This document shows, piece after piece, positions 1 through 5,786 of a stretch of 5,786 nucleotides of DNA. The DNA comes from an uncultured Clostridiaceae bacterium. Its GTDB lineage: Bacteria; Bacillota; Clostridia; Lachnospirales; Lachnospiraceae. The stretch spans positions 1 through 5,786 of the forward strand of contig CAMWMT010000203.1 in the NCBI GenBank assembly GCA_947175375.1. Direction: 5' to 3'. The notes under the pieces were generated by a model. That model saw nothing but the letters and a program-made list of their open reading frames with translations, searched no databases and had not been told where the DNA came from. Position 1 is the first letter of the stretch. Every line of letters begins with the position of its first letter. A program made the position numbers and the translations under genes.

Positions 1-61
1 AATGCCTAATCAAGCACATGACATGATACATACCTAAAAAACCGAATTGTTGTGACTAACC

Positions 62-1598
62 ATGAGTATGATAGAGGCATTTTTTTCTACAACAATATGC
101 TGGCAGGGAGGATCTGTTTGAAGATCTGTCTATCTGGCAGGAAGAGGGATATCGAGAGCTTCAGGGGACATATCCGGTGATCGCACTCAGTTTTGCAGAG
201 GCCAAGGAGAGCAGCTATGAGATGATGAAGTATAAGCTGAATCAACTGCTTGCTAATCTGTACTCTCGTTTTGACTTCCTTAGAGACAGCAGAATGCTTA
301 CGGCTAAGGATTGTGAGTATTGGGACCGTGTATCCGCAGGAATGAATACAAGTGATGCTTCTATGGCGGTTCAGCGGTTGGCTGAATTCCTGTGCCGTTA
401 TTACGGAAAAAAGGTGATTCTTCTTCTGGATGAGTATGATACGCCTCTGCAGGAAGCATATGTGTATGGATACTGGGAAGAGATGTCTGCGTTTATCAGA
501 AATCTGTTCAATTCGACGCTTAAGACCAATCCGTATATGGAACGTGCGGTCATGACAGGGATCACAAGGGTCAGTAAGGAGTCGATTTTCTCCGATCTGA
601 ACAATCCGGAAGTGGTAACAACAATGTCGGTAAAATATCAGGATTCCTTTGGTTTTACTCAGCAGGAAGTATCTGAGGCGTTGAAAGAATATGATCTGTT
701 TGAGAAGGAGGAATGCGTCAGACAATGGTATGACGGTTTTACATTTGGCAACAGGACCGATATTTATAATCCGTGGTCGATCCTGAACTTTCTGGACAAA
801 AGAAAGCTTGCAGCCTACTGGGCGAATACCAGCAGCAACCGTCTGATCGGAAATCTGATTCAGAAAGGCAGCAGGAGTATGAAAACGATCATGGAGGATT
901 TGATGAAGAGAGAGTCTTTCCACACACAGATCGATGAGCAGATCGTGTTTGATCAGCTGGATGAGGATGAAAATGCTGTCTGGAGCTTGCTTCTGGCGAG
1001 CGGATATTTAAAAGTAAAACAGTACACACTGGATGATGCGACTGGAGACGAAGATTATGAGCTGACGCTGACAAATAAAGGAGTTTACATTATGTTTAGA
1101 AAGTTGATTCAGGGCTGGTTTAGGCGTTCCGCGTCCAATTATAATGAGTTTATAAAAGCATTGCTTCGCGGCGATAAGAAAGCTATGAATGCGTATATGA
1201 ATAAAATTGCACTTGCAACCTTCAGTTTCTTTGACACAGGAAACAGACCCTCAGAAGAAACAGAACCGGAACGGTTCTATCAAGGTTTCGTATTGGGACT
1301 TCTGGTAGATTTAAAAGGGCGTTACAGCATCACATCCAATCGGGAGAGCGGTCTGGGAAGGTACGATGTGCTCCTGGAGCCTTATGAAGCTACGGATGAC
1401 GCCATGATTCTGGAGTTCAAAGTCTATGCTCCAGAAGACAAGGAGAAGACTCTGGAGGATACGGTAAAGTCAGCTCTGGAGCAGATCAATCAGATGAAAT
1501 ATGCGGCGTCGCTGGAGGAGAAGGGGATTCCGGCAGAGCGAATCCGCAAATATGGCTTTGCCTTTAAGGGAAAGCAGGTTCTGATCGGAGGCGGCTGA
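62..1598 (+). pseudogene. AAA-ATPase-like protein with C-terminal PD-(D/E)XK nuclease domain, 5'-truncated and frameshifted
   Basis: The main open frame runs from an in-frame stop at 72-74 to TGA at 1596-1598. Numbering residues from the GTG at 177, it shows a Walker B-like ILLLDEYDTPL (81-91), a sensor-like MTGITRVSKESIF (126-138), WYDGF (184-188), YNPWSIL (197-203) and YWANTSSN (214-221). These mark the AAA-ATPase-like family whose C-terminal domain is a PD-(D/E)XK nuclease; here that domain keeps D397 (GRYDVLL) and E413-x-K415 (ILEFKV). Family homology continues upstream of the GTG (YAGREDLFEDLSIW from about 96), so the GTG is not the ancestral start. Further upstream the match moves to another frame (LTMSMIEAFF, 56-85); one surplus T in the T7 tract at 80-86 would explain the shift. 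The Walker A segment (RPRRFGKT in relatives) is absent: a TGA sits at 53-55 and 1-55 is not recognisable. The cellular role of the family is not well established. A shortened protein from the GTG cannot be excluded, since AGGGGA lies 8 nt upstream, but without Walker A it should not bind ATP normally. Confidence 0.75.
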
Positions 1599-1601
1599 CC
1601 T

Positions 1602-2501
1602 TTACGGACACACCGCCCACAGCGGTGCTCCGCTGTCATAGCTTTTCTTCAGTTCCGACAGAAGCTGGTCAAGCTCCCATTCCAGTGTGCAGTTTTCATA
1701 GTTTGCCGGGTCTGCGATGCAGATATTCCCGTTATCCAGAAGCTTCGTGAACAGGACAAAATGTCCATTCTTTGTCAGCGAGCCTTTTCCCATAAGGGCT
1801 ATGAGAATATGTCCGGAAGAAAGAAGCTCCGCCACATGTTCATAAGACCGGTTCGTGACACTTTCGACCTGCAGCCCATAGGCTTCCAGCGCATCAGGGA
1901 TCAGGCTGTGATAGGAACCACTATGGAGGGCATAATATCCGTTCTCAGAAGCCCATGTGGCGATATCTATGGGGTCAACAGGATAGTCGCTGAAGCTGTT
2001 GATGATCATGGATACGGCTGTCGGCCCGCAGCCGTACTTGCTCATGGGATCATAACCACCATAGAGATAATCTCCCCATCGGATATCTCCCTGATGATAA
2101 TAGAGCATAGGTCCGCAACTGGTGTCCAGCATATTCAGATAGATCTGGTCGACCGGATCATTGTATTCCGCCTGAAGGTTGGAGATATCTCCGGCTTCAC
2201 TGGTAAATTCTATATAGGGTATCGATTCTTCTTCTGTATCCGAAACAGCAGGGGTGTCTGTCGTTTCACCGGAGTCGGAAGCATCCGTCCAGGATGCTAT
2301 GGTTTCGGTGAGTGATGTAAACTGTTGTGACAGATATAACTGTGCAGCGGCTGCCTGGTTCCGAACATCTTCCATGGTAAACGGATGGCACATGGCAAAT
2401 AGGCTGCCCCCCAGTACCATGCTACAGGCAATGATGCCAAGAGCCAGCAGGGAGGACAGAATAGTGCGGTTTTTCTTTTTTGATGATGTATGTGTGTTCA
2501 T
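1602..2501 (-). CDS. membrane-anchored C39-like cysteine peptidase (Peptidase_C39_2 type)
   Basis: The 299-residue protein begins with a basic stretch (KKKNR, 8-12) and a hydrophobic segment at about 13-37, which fits a signal anchor or signal peptide with the bulk outside the cell. A Ser/Thr/Asp/Glu-rich linker covers about 65-98. The papain-like domain (about 118-299) carries Q137 (YHQGD) as the probable oxyanion residue, nucleophile C158 in YGCGPTAVSM, H247 in NGHFVLF and D264 in IADPAN. The catalytic set therefore looks complete and the protein is probably active. The family includes bacteriocin-leader peptidases and stand-alone extracellular proteases. No ABC transporter or bacteriocin gene is visible nearby, so the substrate is unknown. 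The start at 2501 is chosen because it precedes the membrane segment directly. No convincing Shine-Dalgarno lies upstream of it (CAAAGCAGCC). The gene converges on the nuclease remnant with 3 bp between stop codons and is transcribed divergently from the cobalamin operon. Confidence 0.85.
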   Translation of the reverse strand: MNTHTSSKKKNRTILSSLLALGIIACSMVLGGSLFAMCHPFTMEDVRNQAAAAQLYLSQQFTSLTETIASWTDASDSGETTDTPAVSDTEEESIPYIEFTSEAGDISNLQAEYNDPVDQIYLNMLDTSCGPMLYYHQGDIRWGDYLYGGYDPMSKYGCGPTAVSMIINSFSDYPVDPIDIATWASENGYYALHSGSYHSLIPDALEAYGLQVESVTNRSYEHVAELLSSGHILIALMGKGSLTKNGHFVLFTKLLDNGNICIADPANYENCTLEWELDQLLSELKKSYDSGAPLWAVCP

Positions 2502-2573
2502 GGCTGCTTTGTGTATGTATAAATTAAAAAATTATGGATATTTAAAAATCCATTTTATTTTTAGTTGAGAACC

Positions 2574-2602
2574 ATTATATAGGATAAATGAAAGAATGAG
2601 AA
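2574..2602 (-). promoter_or_regulatory. sigma-A-type promoter for the C39-like peptidase gene
   Basis: Read on the minus strand, TTCTCA (2602-2597, four of six matches to TTGACA) is followed after exactly 17 bp by a perfect TATAAT (2579-2574). Transcription would start near 2567 and leave a 5' UTR of roughly 65 nt that is very AT-rich. No operator is obvious. The rest of the gap up to the operon promoter (about 2603-2735) is AT-rich and purine-rich, and I recognise nothing in it. Confidence 0.6.
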
Positions 2603-2735
2603 GTGGGGAGAGATGGAAAAGAAGGTGATTACGCGTTAAGTTTTGGCAAAATTTTTGGAAAAAGGGATGAAAATGAGCCTTCAGGGAGAAAGGTTTTGAA
2701 CGAATAAAAGAAGAATGAAAATGCCCCGGGAAAAA

Positions 2736-2764
2736 TTGACGAACTGTCTAAAATATGGTATGCT
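2736..2764 (+). promoter_or_regulatory. promoter of the cobalamin operon, upstream of the riboswitch
   Basis: TTGACG (2736-2741, five of six consensus bases) and TATGCT (2759-2764) are separated by an ideal 17 bp. The expected start, near 2771, lies about a dozen bases before the first strand of the riboswitch P1 stem, so the transcript would carry the whole aptamer. A T-run follows the -10 box directly. Confidence 0.75.
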
Positions 2765-2782
2765 TTTTTTCAGATAAAAAAC

Positions 2783-2957
2783 ATCAGAAAGTGCTGCCTT
2801 ATTCAGGCAGAAAAGGGAATCAGGTGAGAATCCTGAACGATCCGGTCACTGTAAGCGGAGAAGCGATATCAACAGAAACCATTGCCGGAAGGTGAGAAGG
2901 GAAGATAGAGCGCAGAGCAGAAGTAAATGCCGCAAGCCAGGAAACCTGCTTTCTGAT
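2783..2957 (+). promoter_or_regulatory. cobalamin (adenosylcobalamin-type) riboswitch aptamer
   Basis: The conserved cobalamin-riboswitch blocks appear in order: AAAGGGAAT (2812-2820), GGTGAGAATCC (2823-2833), CACTGTAAGCGGAGA (2847-2861) and the B12 box GCCGCAAGCCAGG-AAACCTGC (2929-2949). A perfect 9-bp P1 stem closes the element: ATCAGAAAG (2783-2791) with CTTTCTGAT (2949-2957). A further hairpin, CTGCCT/AGGCAG (2794-2799 with 2805-2810), lies just inside it, and TCAGG/CCTGA (2820-2824 with 2832-2836) forms another. Bound B12 is expected to lower expression of the downstream cbiF-hemA-cbiH operon. With an intrinsic terminator 150 nt further on and no Shine-Dalgarno inside the aptamer, control is more likely by transcription termination than by blocking translation. 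Confidence 0.95.
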
Positions 2958-2991
2958 TCATGGGGAGCTTCCGACGAAAGCAGATCCGGAA

Positions 2992-3098
2992 TACAGTAGA
3001 AGAAAGAATATCAGACAGGCCTGTGCTTTTTGTGCTGTCGGTTTATGGCATATGGAGATACACAGTGTTTGACAGAGACGGCAGGATGTCTGACTGTA
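2992..3098 (+). other. structured leader segment between riboswitch and terminator
   Basis: This part of the leader can fold into one long interrupted stem-loop: TACAGT (2992-2997) with ACTGTA (3093-3098), CAGACA (3012-3017) with TGTCTG (3087-3092), and TGCTGTC (3033-3039) with GACGGCA (3077-3083, one G-U). The pairings are nested and compatible. It may act as a spacer or expression-platform element. No coding role is supported: the small frame starting at 2960 has no Shine-Dalgarno and reads through the terminator. The pairing was found by eye and not scored by a folding program. Confidence 0.4.
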
Positions 3099-3105
3099 GG
3101 AGGGA

Positions 3106-3135
3106 CTTGCAGCGAGCGGTGCTGCAGGTTTTTTT
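3106..3135 (+). terminator. Rho-independent terminator in the cobalamin operon leader
   Basis: CTTGCAGC (3106-3113) pairs with GCTGCAGG (3121-3128) over 8 bp, including one G-U, around a 7-nt loop, and seven T residues follow (3129-3135). It lies 40 bp before the cbiF start and downstream of the riboswitch, so it is best read as the riboswitch-controlled attenuator rather than the end of another gene. A small hairpin follows it (TTTGGA/TCCAAA, 3137-3142 with 3147-3152). Confidence 0.85.
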
Positions 3136-3175
3136 GTTTGGATGAATCCAAAATATAATTACGGGAGAGGAAGAT

Positions 3176-3931
3176 ATGGTATCATTTATTGGAGCAGGTC
3201 CGGGCGACCCGGAATTATTGACGATCAAGGGAAAGAAGATCATCGACAGTGCGGACGTGATCATTTATGCAGGGTCTCTGGTAAATCCGCAGGTGCTTGC
3301 AGATGCAAAGGAAGGCGCAGTCATCTATAACAGTGCGACCATGAACCTGGAAGAAGTGATTCAGGTCATGAAGGATGCAGAAGCAAAAGGGCTGAAGGTA
3401 GCGCGGGTACACACCGGCGATCCGGCGATCTATGGCGCTCATCGGGAGCAGATGGATCGGCTGGATGAACTGGGCATTGACTATGAAGTGATCCCGGGCG
3501 TCAGCTCTTTTCTTGCCACGGCGGCTGTCTTGAAAAAAGAATATACACTTCCGGGTGTAAGTCAGACCGTGATCCTGACCCGCATGGAAGGACGCACCCC
3601 CATGCCGCCGAAAGAAAAGCTTGTCGATCTGGCGCAGCACAATGCTACCATGATCATCTTCCTGAGTGTTGGCATGCTGGACGAGATGTCGGAGATCCTG
3701 CGGCAGGCATATAAGCCAGAGACGCCGGTATCAGTGGTCTATAAGGCGACCTGGGAGGATCAGAAGATTGTGTATGGGGATCTGACCAATATTGCAGAAC
3801 GTGTAAAGGAAGCAGGCATCAGAAAGACCGCGCTGACCGTAGTGGGGGATTTCCTCGGAGATGAATATGAGCTGTCAAAGCTTTATGATAAGACATTTAC
3901 CACAGAGTTCCGAAAAGGAGTGACGGAGTAA
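3176..3931 (+). CDS. cbiF: cobalt-precorrin-4 C11-methyltransferase (CbiF/CobM)
   Basis: CbiF transfers a methyl group from S-adenosylmethionine to C-11 of cobalt-precorrin-4, a middle step of corrin-ring synthesis in the cytoplasm. The 251-residue length is normal. Tetrapyrrole-methylase motifs are all present: GAGPGDPELLT (6-16), YAGSLV (31-36), RVHTGDPAIYGA (77-88), PGVSSF (107-112) and TRMEGRTPMP (135-144). The YAGSLV and TGDPAIYGA-REQM blocks separate it from other corrin methylases such as CbiL and CbiH. The ATG at 3176 follows GGGAGAGG (3163-3170) by 5 nt. It is the first gene behind the B12 riboswitch and terminator, and its TAA overlaps the hemA ATG by one base (TAATG), which suggests translational coupling. 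The anaerobic (early cobalt) pathway is inferred from the likely host; the sequence alone does not separate CbiF from CobM. Confidence 0.95.
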   Translation: MVSFIGAGPGDPELLTIKGKKIIDSADVIIYAGSLVNPQVLADAKEGAVIYNSATMNLEEVIQVMKDAEAKGLKVARVHTGDPAIYGAHREQMDRLDELGIDYEVIPGVSSFLATAAVLKKEYTLPGVSQTVILTRMEGRTPMPPKEKLVDLAQHNATMIIFLSVGMLDEMSEILRQAYKPETPVSVVYKATWEDQKIVYGDLTNIAERVKEAGIRKTALTVVGDFLGDEYELSKLYDKTFTTEFRKGVTE

Positions 3932-5118
3932 TGGGAATTTCACTGATCAGTATCAGCCATCGGAATGCACCGCTGGCTGTTCGGGAACTGTTCGCCTTTC
4001 CGGAACAGGTACAGGTGGACCTGATGAGACAGATGCTGGAGCGTAGATTTGCTGCGGAATGTGTCATCATCAGTACCTGTAATCGGACAGAGGTCTATAC
4101 ATACTCGGAACGTGAAGAGAGTAATTTTACCGATATGCAGAACCTGCTTCTGGAATTTGCCAAAGCATCTGAGGTGGAAAATATCGGCGATTACATCCGT
4201 TTCTACAGCGGAACGAAGGCGGTCCGGCATCTGTTTCACGTAGCGGCAGGGCTTGACTCCATGGTCATGGGAGAAGACCAGATCTTGGGGCAAGTGAAAC
4301 GGGCTCAGGAACAGGCGAGAGAAGCAGGAACCTGTGAGGTGTATCTGAATACGCTGTTCCGCTATGCAGTAACCGCTGCAAAGCAAGTGAAGACGAAGAC
4401 CGATCTGTCTCGAACGACGGTATCCACAGCTACCATGGCAATAAAAGCGGCGGAAAAGACGCTTGGTTCCTTGCATGGGAAAAAAGTCATGCTGATCGGG
4501 GCATCCGGAAAGATCGGGAGCGTGGTGCTGAAAAACCTGCAGTGCATCGAAGGGGTGGAGCTTTATCTTACCTCCAGAAATATGAGGCAGGCGCATGATG
4601 ACCAACACCATAAAGTTACTTATCAGGTGATGGAGTACGAGAACCGGTATGAGCTGATGGATGAGATGGATGTGATCATCAGCGCCACCAGCAGCCCTCA
4701 TTATACAGTTACTTATGAGAAGCTGGCGAGATACCTGAAGATCTCCAAATCAAGAGTTTTGGTCGATCTGGCAGTGCCGATTGACATTGAGGCGAAGGTG
4801 GACTGGCTTCCGGGTATCAGGCGCTATGATATTGATGATTTTCAGGAGCTGGCAAAAGCAAATAACGAGAAGAAGCAGCACGAAGTTGTGGCAGCTGACC
4901 AGATTCTGGAAGAGATTCAGCTGGATTTTGAACGTTGGATGATCTTTCAGCAGGCACTTCCCGTGATTGGCAGGATGAAGATGTGGATGCTTCAGGAAGC
5001 AGAAAAAAAGGGTTTTGAGAAAGCAATAGACAAGATGTTTTATCAGATTCGGGACAATTCCAGTCCGGAAGCACTAAAGGCATTTTTTAAAACATTGGAA
5101 AACAACGAAACACTTTGA
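3931..5118 (+). CDS. hemA: glutamyl-tRNA reductase
   Basis: HemA reduces glutamyl-tRNA with NADPH to glutamate-1-semialdehyde, the first committed step of C5-pathway tetrapyrrole synthesis. The protein shows the N-terminal SISHRNAPLAVRE (7-19), the catalytic nucleophile C50 in STCNRTE (48-54), and the substrate-pocket block H100-LFHVAAGLDSMVMGEDQILGQVK (to 123). The Rossmann region (about 183-285) has GASGKIG (190-196) where many homologues have GAGEM-type loops. The C-terminal helical part ends at 395 residues, short next to many GluTRs of 410-460, so the dimerisation domain is reduced or divergent. The start is set by the family N-terminus and by AAGGAG (3915-3920), which lies inside the end of cbiF. 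Its place between two corrin genes and behind a B12 riboswitch indicates a copy serving cobalamin production. Whether the host has another hemA cannot be seen. Its stop codon touches the start of a tandem repeat. Confidence 0.95.
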   Translation: MGISLISISHRNAPLAVRELFAFPEQVQVDLMRQMLERRFAAECVIISTCNRTEVYTYSEREESNFTDMQNLLLEFAKASEVENIGDYIRFYSGTKAVRHLFHVAAGLDSMVMGEDQILGQVKRAQEQAREAGTCEVYLNTLFRYAVTAAKQVKTKTDLSRTTVSTATMAIKAAEKTLGSLHGKKVMLIGASGKIGSVVLKNLQCIEGVELYLTSRNMRQAHDDQHHKVTYQVMEYENRYELMDEMDVIISATSSPHYTVTYEKLARYLKISKSRVLVDLAVPIDIEAKVDWLPGIRRYDIDDFQELAKANNEKKQHEVVAADQILEEIQLDFERWMIFQQALPVIGRMKMWMLQEAEKKGFEKAIDKMFYQIRDNSSPEALKAFFKTLENNETL

Positions 5119-5220
5119 GATGCAGAACTGTAAAACAGCACCTCTCCTGACAGCACGCAGAGAAGTTTGCGGATACAAATCATACGGAAACTTTTCTGGG
5201 CATACAGGTGTTGGGAGGAG
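5118..5220 (+). repeat. tandem repeat, copy 1
   Basis: This 103-bp unit begins at the last base of the hemA stop codon and runs from AGATGCAGAACT to GGGAGGAG. Hand alignment with copy 2 gives 13 substitutions (11 of them transitions) and two 1-base gaps in 105 columns, about 86% identity. It contains an 11-bp inverted repeat, CAGAGAAGTTT (5158-5168) with AAACTTTTCTG (5188-5198), that includes one G-U pair. There is no recognisable coding content. Confidence 0.85.
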
Positions 5221-5325
5221 AGATGCGGAACTATAAAAACAGCATCTCTCCGGACAGTACGCAGAGAAGTTTGCGGATGCGAATGCATACGGAAACTTCT
5301 CTGGAGACACAGGTACTGGGAGGAG
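5221..5325 (+). repeat. tandem repeat, copy 2
   Basis: This 105-bp copy carries the same 11-bp inverted repeat, here perfectly Watson-Crick: CAGAGAAGTTT (5262-5272) with AAACTTCTCTG (5293-5303), and an inner ATGC/GCAT. A second perfect 10-bp hairpin spans the junction with copy 1: GGAGAGATGC (5217-5226) with GCATCTCTCC (5242-5251). The two single-base indels between copies shift the reading frame, which argues that structure rather than protein is conserved. Confidence 0.85.
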
Positions 5326-5337
5326 ATATGCGGAACT
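5326..5337 (+). repeat. tandem repeat, truncated third start
   Basis: ATATGCGGAACT matches the opening of copy 2 (AGATGCGGAACT) with one difference and follows the same GGGAGGAG lead-in. After it the sequence runs into AGGAG (5343-5347), the ribosome binding site of cbiH. The array is therefore two copies plus a stub, filling almost all of the 239-bp gap between hemA and cbiH. Confidence 0.65.
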
Positions 5338-5357
5338 CAAATAGGAGAAGATGAGAG

Positions 5358-5786
5358 ATGGGAAAATTATATGTAGTAGGTTTTGGCCCAGGCGGCTATG
5401 AGCACATGACAGCAAAGGCGATCGATGTGATCGAGAAGGCGGATGTGGTGACCGGATACACGACTTATGTAAATATATTAAAGGAATATTTTCCGGACAA
5501 ACAATATATCGCAACGCCCATGATGCAGGAGGTCAAACGCTGCGAGATGGCAGTGGAGGAAGCGCAGAAGGACCAGACGGTAGCCATGGTGTCCAGCGGG
5601 GACAGCGGGATTTACGGTATGGCAGGGATCATTTATCAGGTAGCGGAAGAGAAGAAAGCAAAGATCGAGATTGAGACGGTGCCGGGTGTGACGGCGGCGA
5701 GTGCGGCAGCCGCTGTGCTGGGAGCACCTCGGATGCATGATTTCGCAGTGATCAGCCTGATCGACTTGATGACACCGCTGGAGCTC
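5358..5786 (+). CDS. cbiH: cobalt-precorrin-3 C17-methyltransferase (CbiH/CobJ), partial, cut by window end
   Basis: CbiH methylates C-17 of cobalt-precorrin-3 and drives ring contraction to cobalt-precorrin-4, the substrate of CbiF encoded upstream. The first 143 residues are present, roughly 60% of a typical protein of about 240. Visible motifs are GFGPGGYEHMT (8-18), VTGYTTYV (31-38), VSSGDSGIYGMAG (78-90), PGVTAASAAAAVLGAP (109-124) and HDFAVISL-x-D (127-136); the SSGDSGIYGMAG and HDFAVISL blocks are typical of CbiH/CobJ. Relatives usually read LSDLxTPW where this one reads LIDLMTPL (134-141), a mild oddity near the window edge. The ATG at 5358 follows AGGAG (5343-5347) by 10 nt. It continues the cobalamin operon after the repeat-filled gap, with no visible promoter or terminator of its own in between. 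Confidence 0.93.
   Translation, partial: MGKLYVVGFGPGGYEHMTAKAIDVIEKADVVTGYTTYVNILKEYFPDKQYIATPMMQEVKRCEMAVEEAQKDQTVAMVSSGDSGIYGMAGIIYQVAEEKKAKIEIETVPGVTAASAAAAVLGAPRMHDFAVISLIDLMTPLEL

Noticed and set aside
87..923. 278-codon open frame on the minus strand
   Set aside because: It lies antisense to the AAA/PD-(D/E)XK gene, shows no recognisable domain, and the plus strand carries clear family motifs throughout.
1619..1636. Perfect 7-bp inverted repeat ACAGCGG-TGCT-CCGCTGT near the convergent stops
   Set aside because: It sits inside the peptidase coding region and has no T-run on either strand, so I do not call it a terminator.
2749..2754. TAAAAT as an alternative -10 box upstream of the riboswitch
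   Set aside because: It sits too close to TTGACG (7 bp), and no other good -35 was seen at the right distance. TATGCT at 17 bp is the better choice.
2960..3145. 61-codon plus-strand frame in the leader, starting right after the riboswitch
   Set aside because: There is no Shine-Dalgarno, it reads through the terminator hairpin and T-run, and it has no recognisable protein features.
3940..4701. 253-codon minus-strand frame
   Set aside because: It is the shadow of hemA, which is unmistakable on the plus strand.
5167..5376. 69-codon plus-strand frame across the repeats
   Set aside because: It overlaps the start of cbiH, lacks a clear ribosome binding site, and its composition is that of an untranslated repeat.
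5074..5514. 146-codon minus-strand frame with an internally repeated protein sequence
   Set aside because: The internal repetition only reflects the tandem DNA repeat. It overlaps hemA and cbiH in antisense and has no supporting signals.

Overview
The window looks like chromosomal DNA from an anaerobic Firmicute of the Clostridia, most likely Lachnospiraceae-like. This rests on protein style, strong Shine-Dalgarno sites, a Firmicute-type cobalamin riboswitch followed by an intrinsic terminator, and an AAA-like/PD-(D/E)XK protein of a kind common in gut Clostridia and Bacteroidetes. The species assignment is inference only.

Left part (1-2501): a decayed 5' end leads into a large plus-strand gene for an AAA-ATPase-like protein with a C-terminal PD-(D/E)XK nuclease domain. 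Its Walker A region is missing and a one-base frameshift lies in a T7 tract, so I call it a pseudogene or remnant. It converges, with a 3-bp gap, on a minus-strand gene for a membrane-anchored C39-like cysteine peptidase that has an intact catalytic set and a good promoter of its own.

Middle (2502-3175): a divergent control region. A minus-strand promoter serves the peptidase. A plus-strand promoter (TTGACG-17-TATGCT) starts a leader of about 400 nt. The leader holds a cobalamin riboswitch with a perfect 9-bp P1 stem, a further structured stretch of about 100 nt, and a Rho-independent terminator just before the first gene. The B12 box can pair with either arm of the terminator stem, which suggests how the switch could work.

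Right part (3176-5786): a cobalamin biosynthesis operon, cbiF (cobM) - hemA - cbiH (cobJ, cut by the window end). HemA makes the tetrapyrrole precursor glutamate-1-semialdehyde from Glu-tRNA, while CbiF and CbiH are corrin-ring methyltransferases. Placing hemA behind the B12 riboswitch ties precursor supply to corrin demand. cbiF and hemA overlap by one base. By contrast, hemA and cbiH are separated by 239 bp filled by two copies of a roughly 105-bp tandem repeat plus a short third start. Each copy keeps an 11-bp hairpin, and the one base change inside the stem preserves pairing. This repeat and the riboswitch leader are the least ordinary parts of the window. I see no CRISPR array, tRNA, rRNA or complete mobile element.
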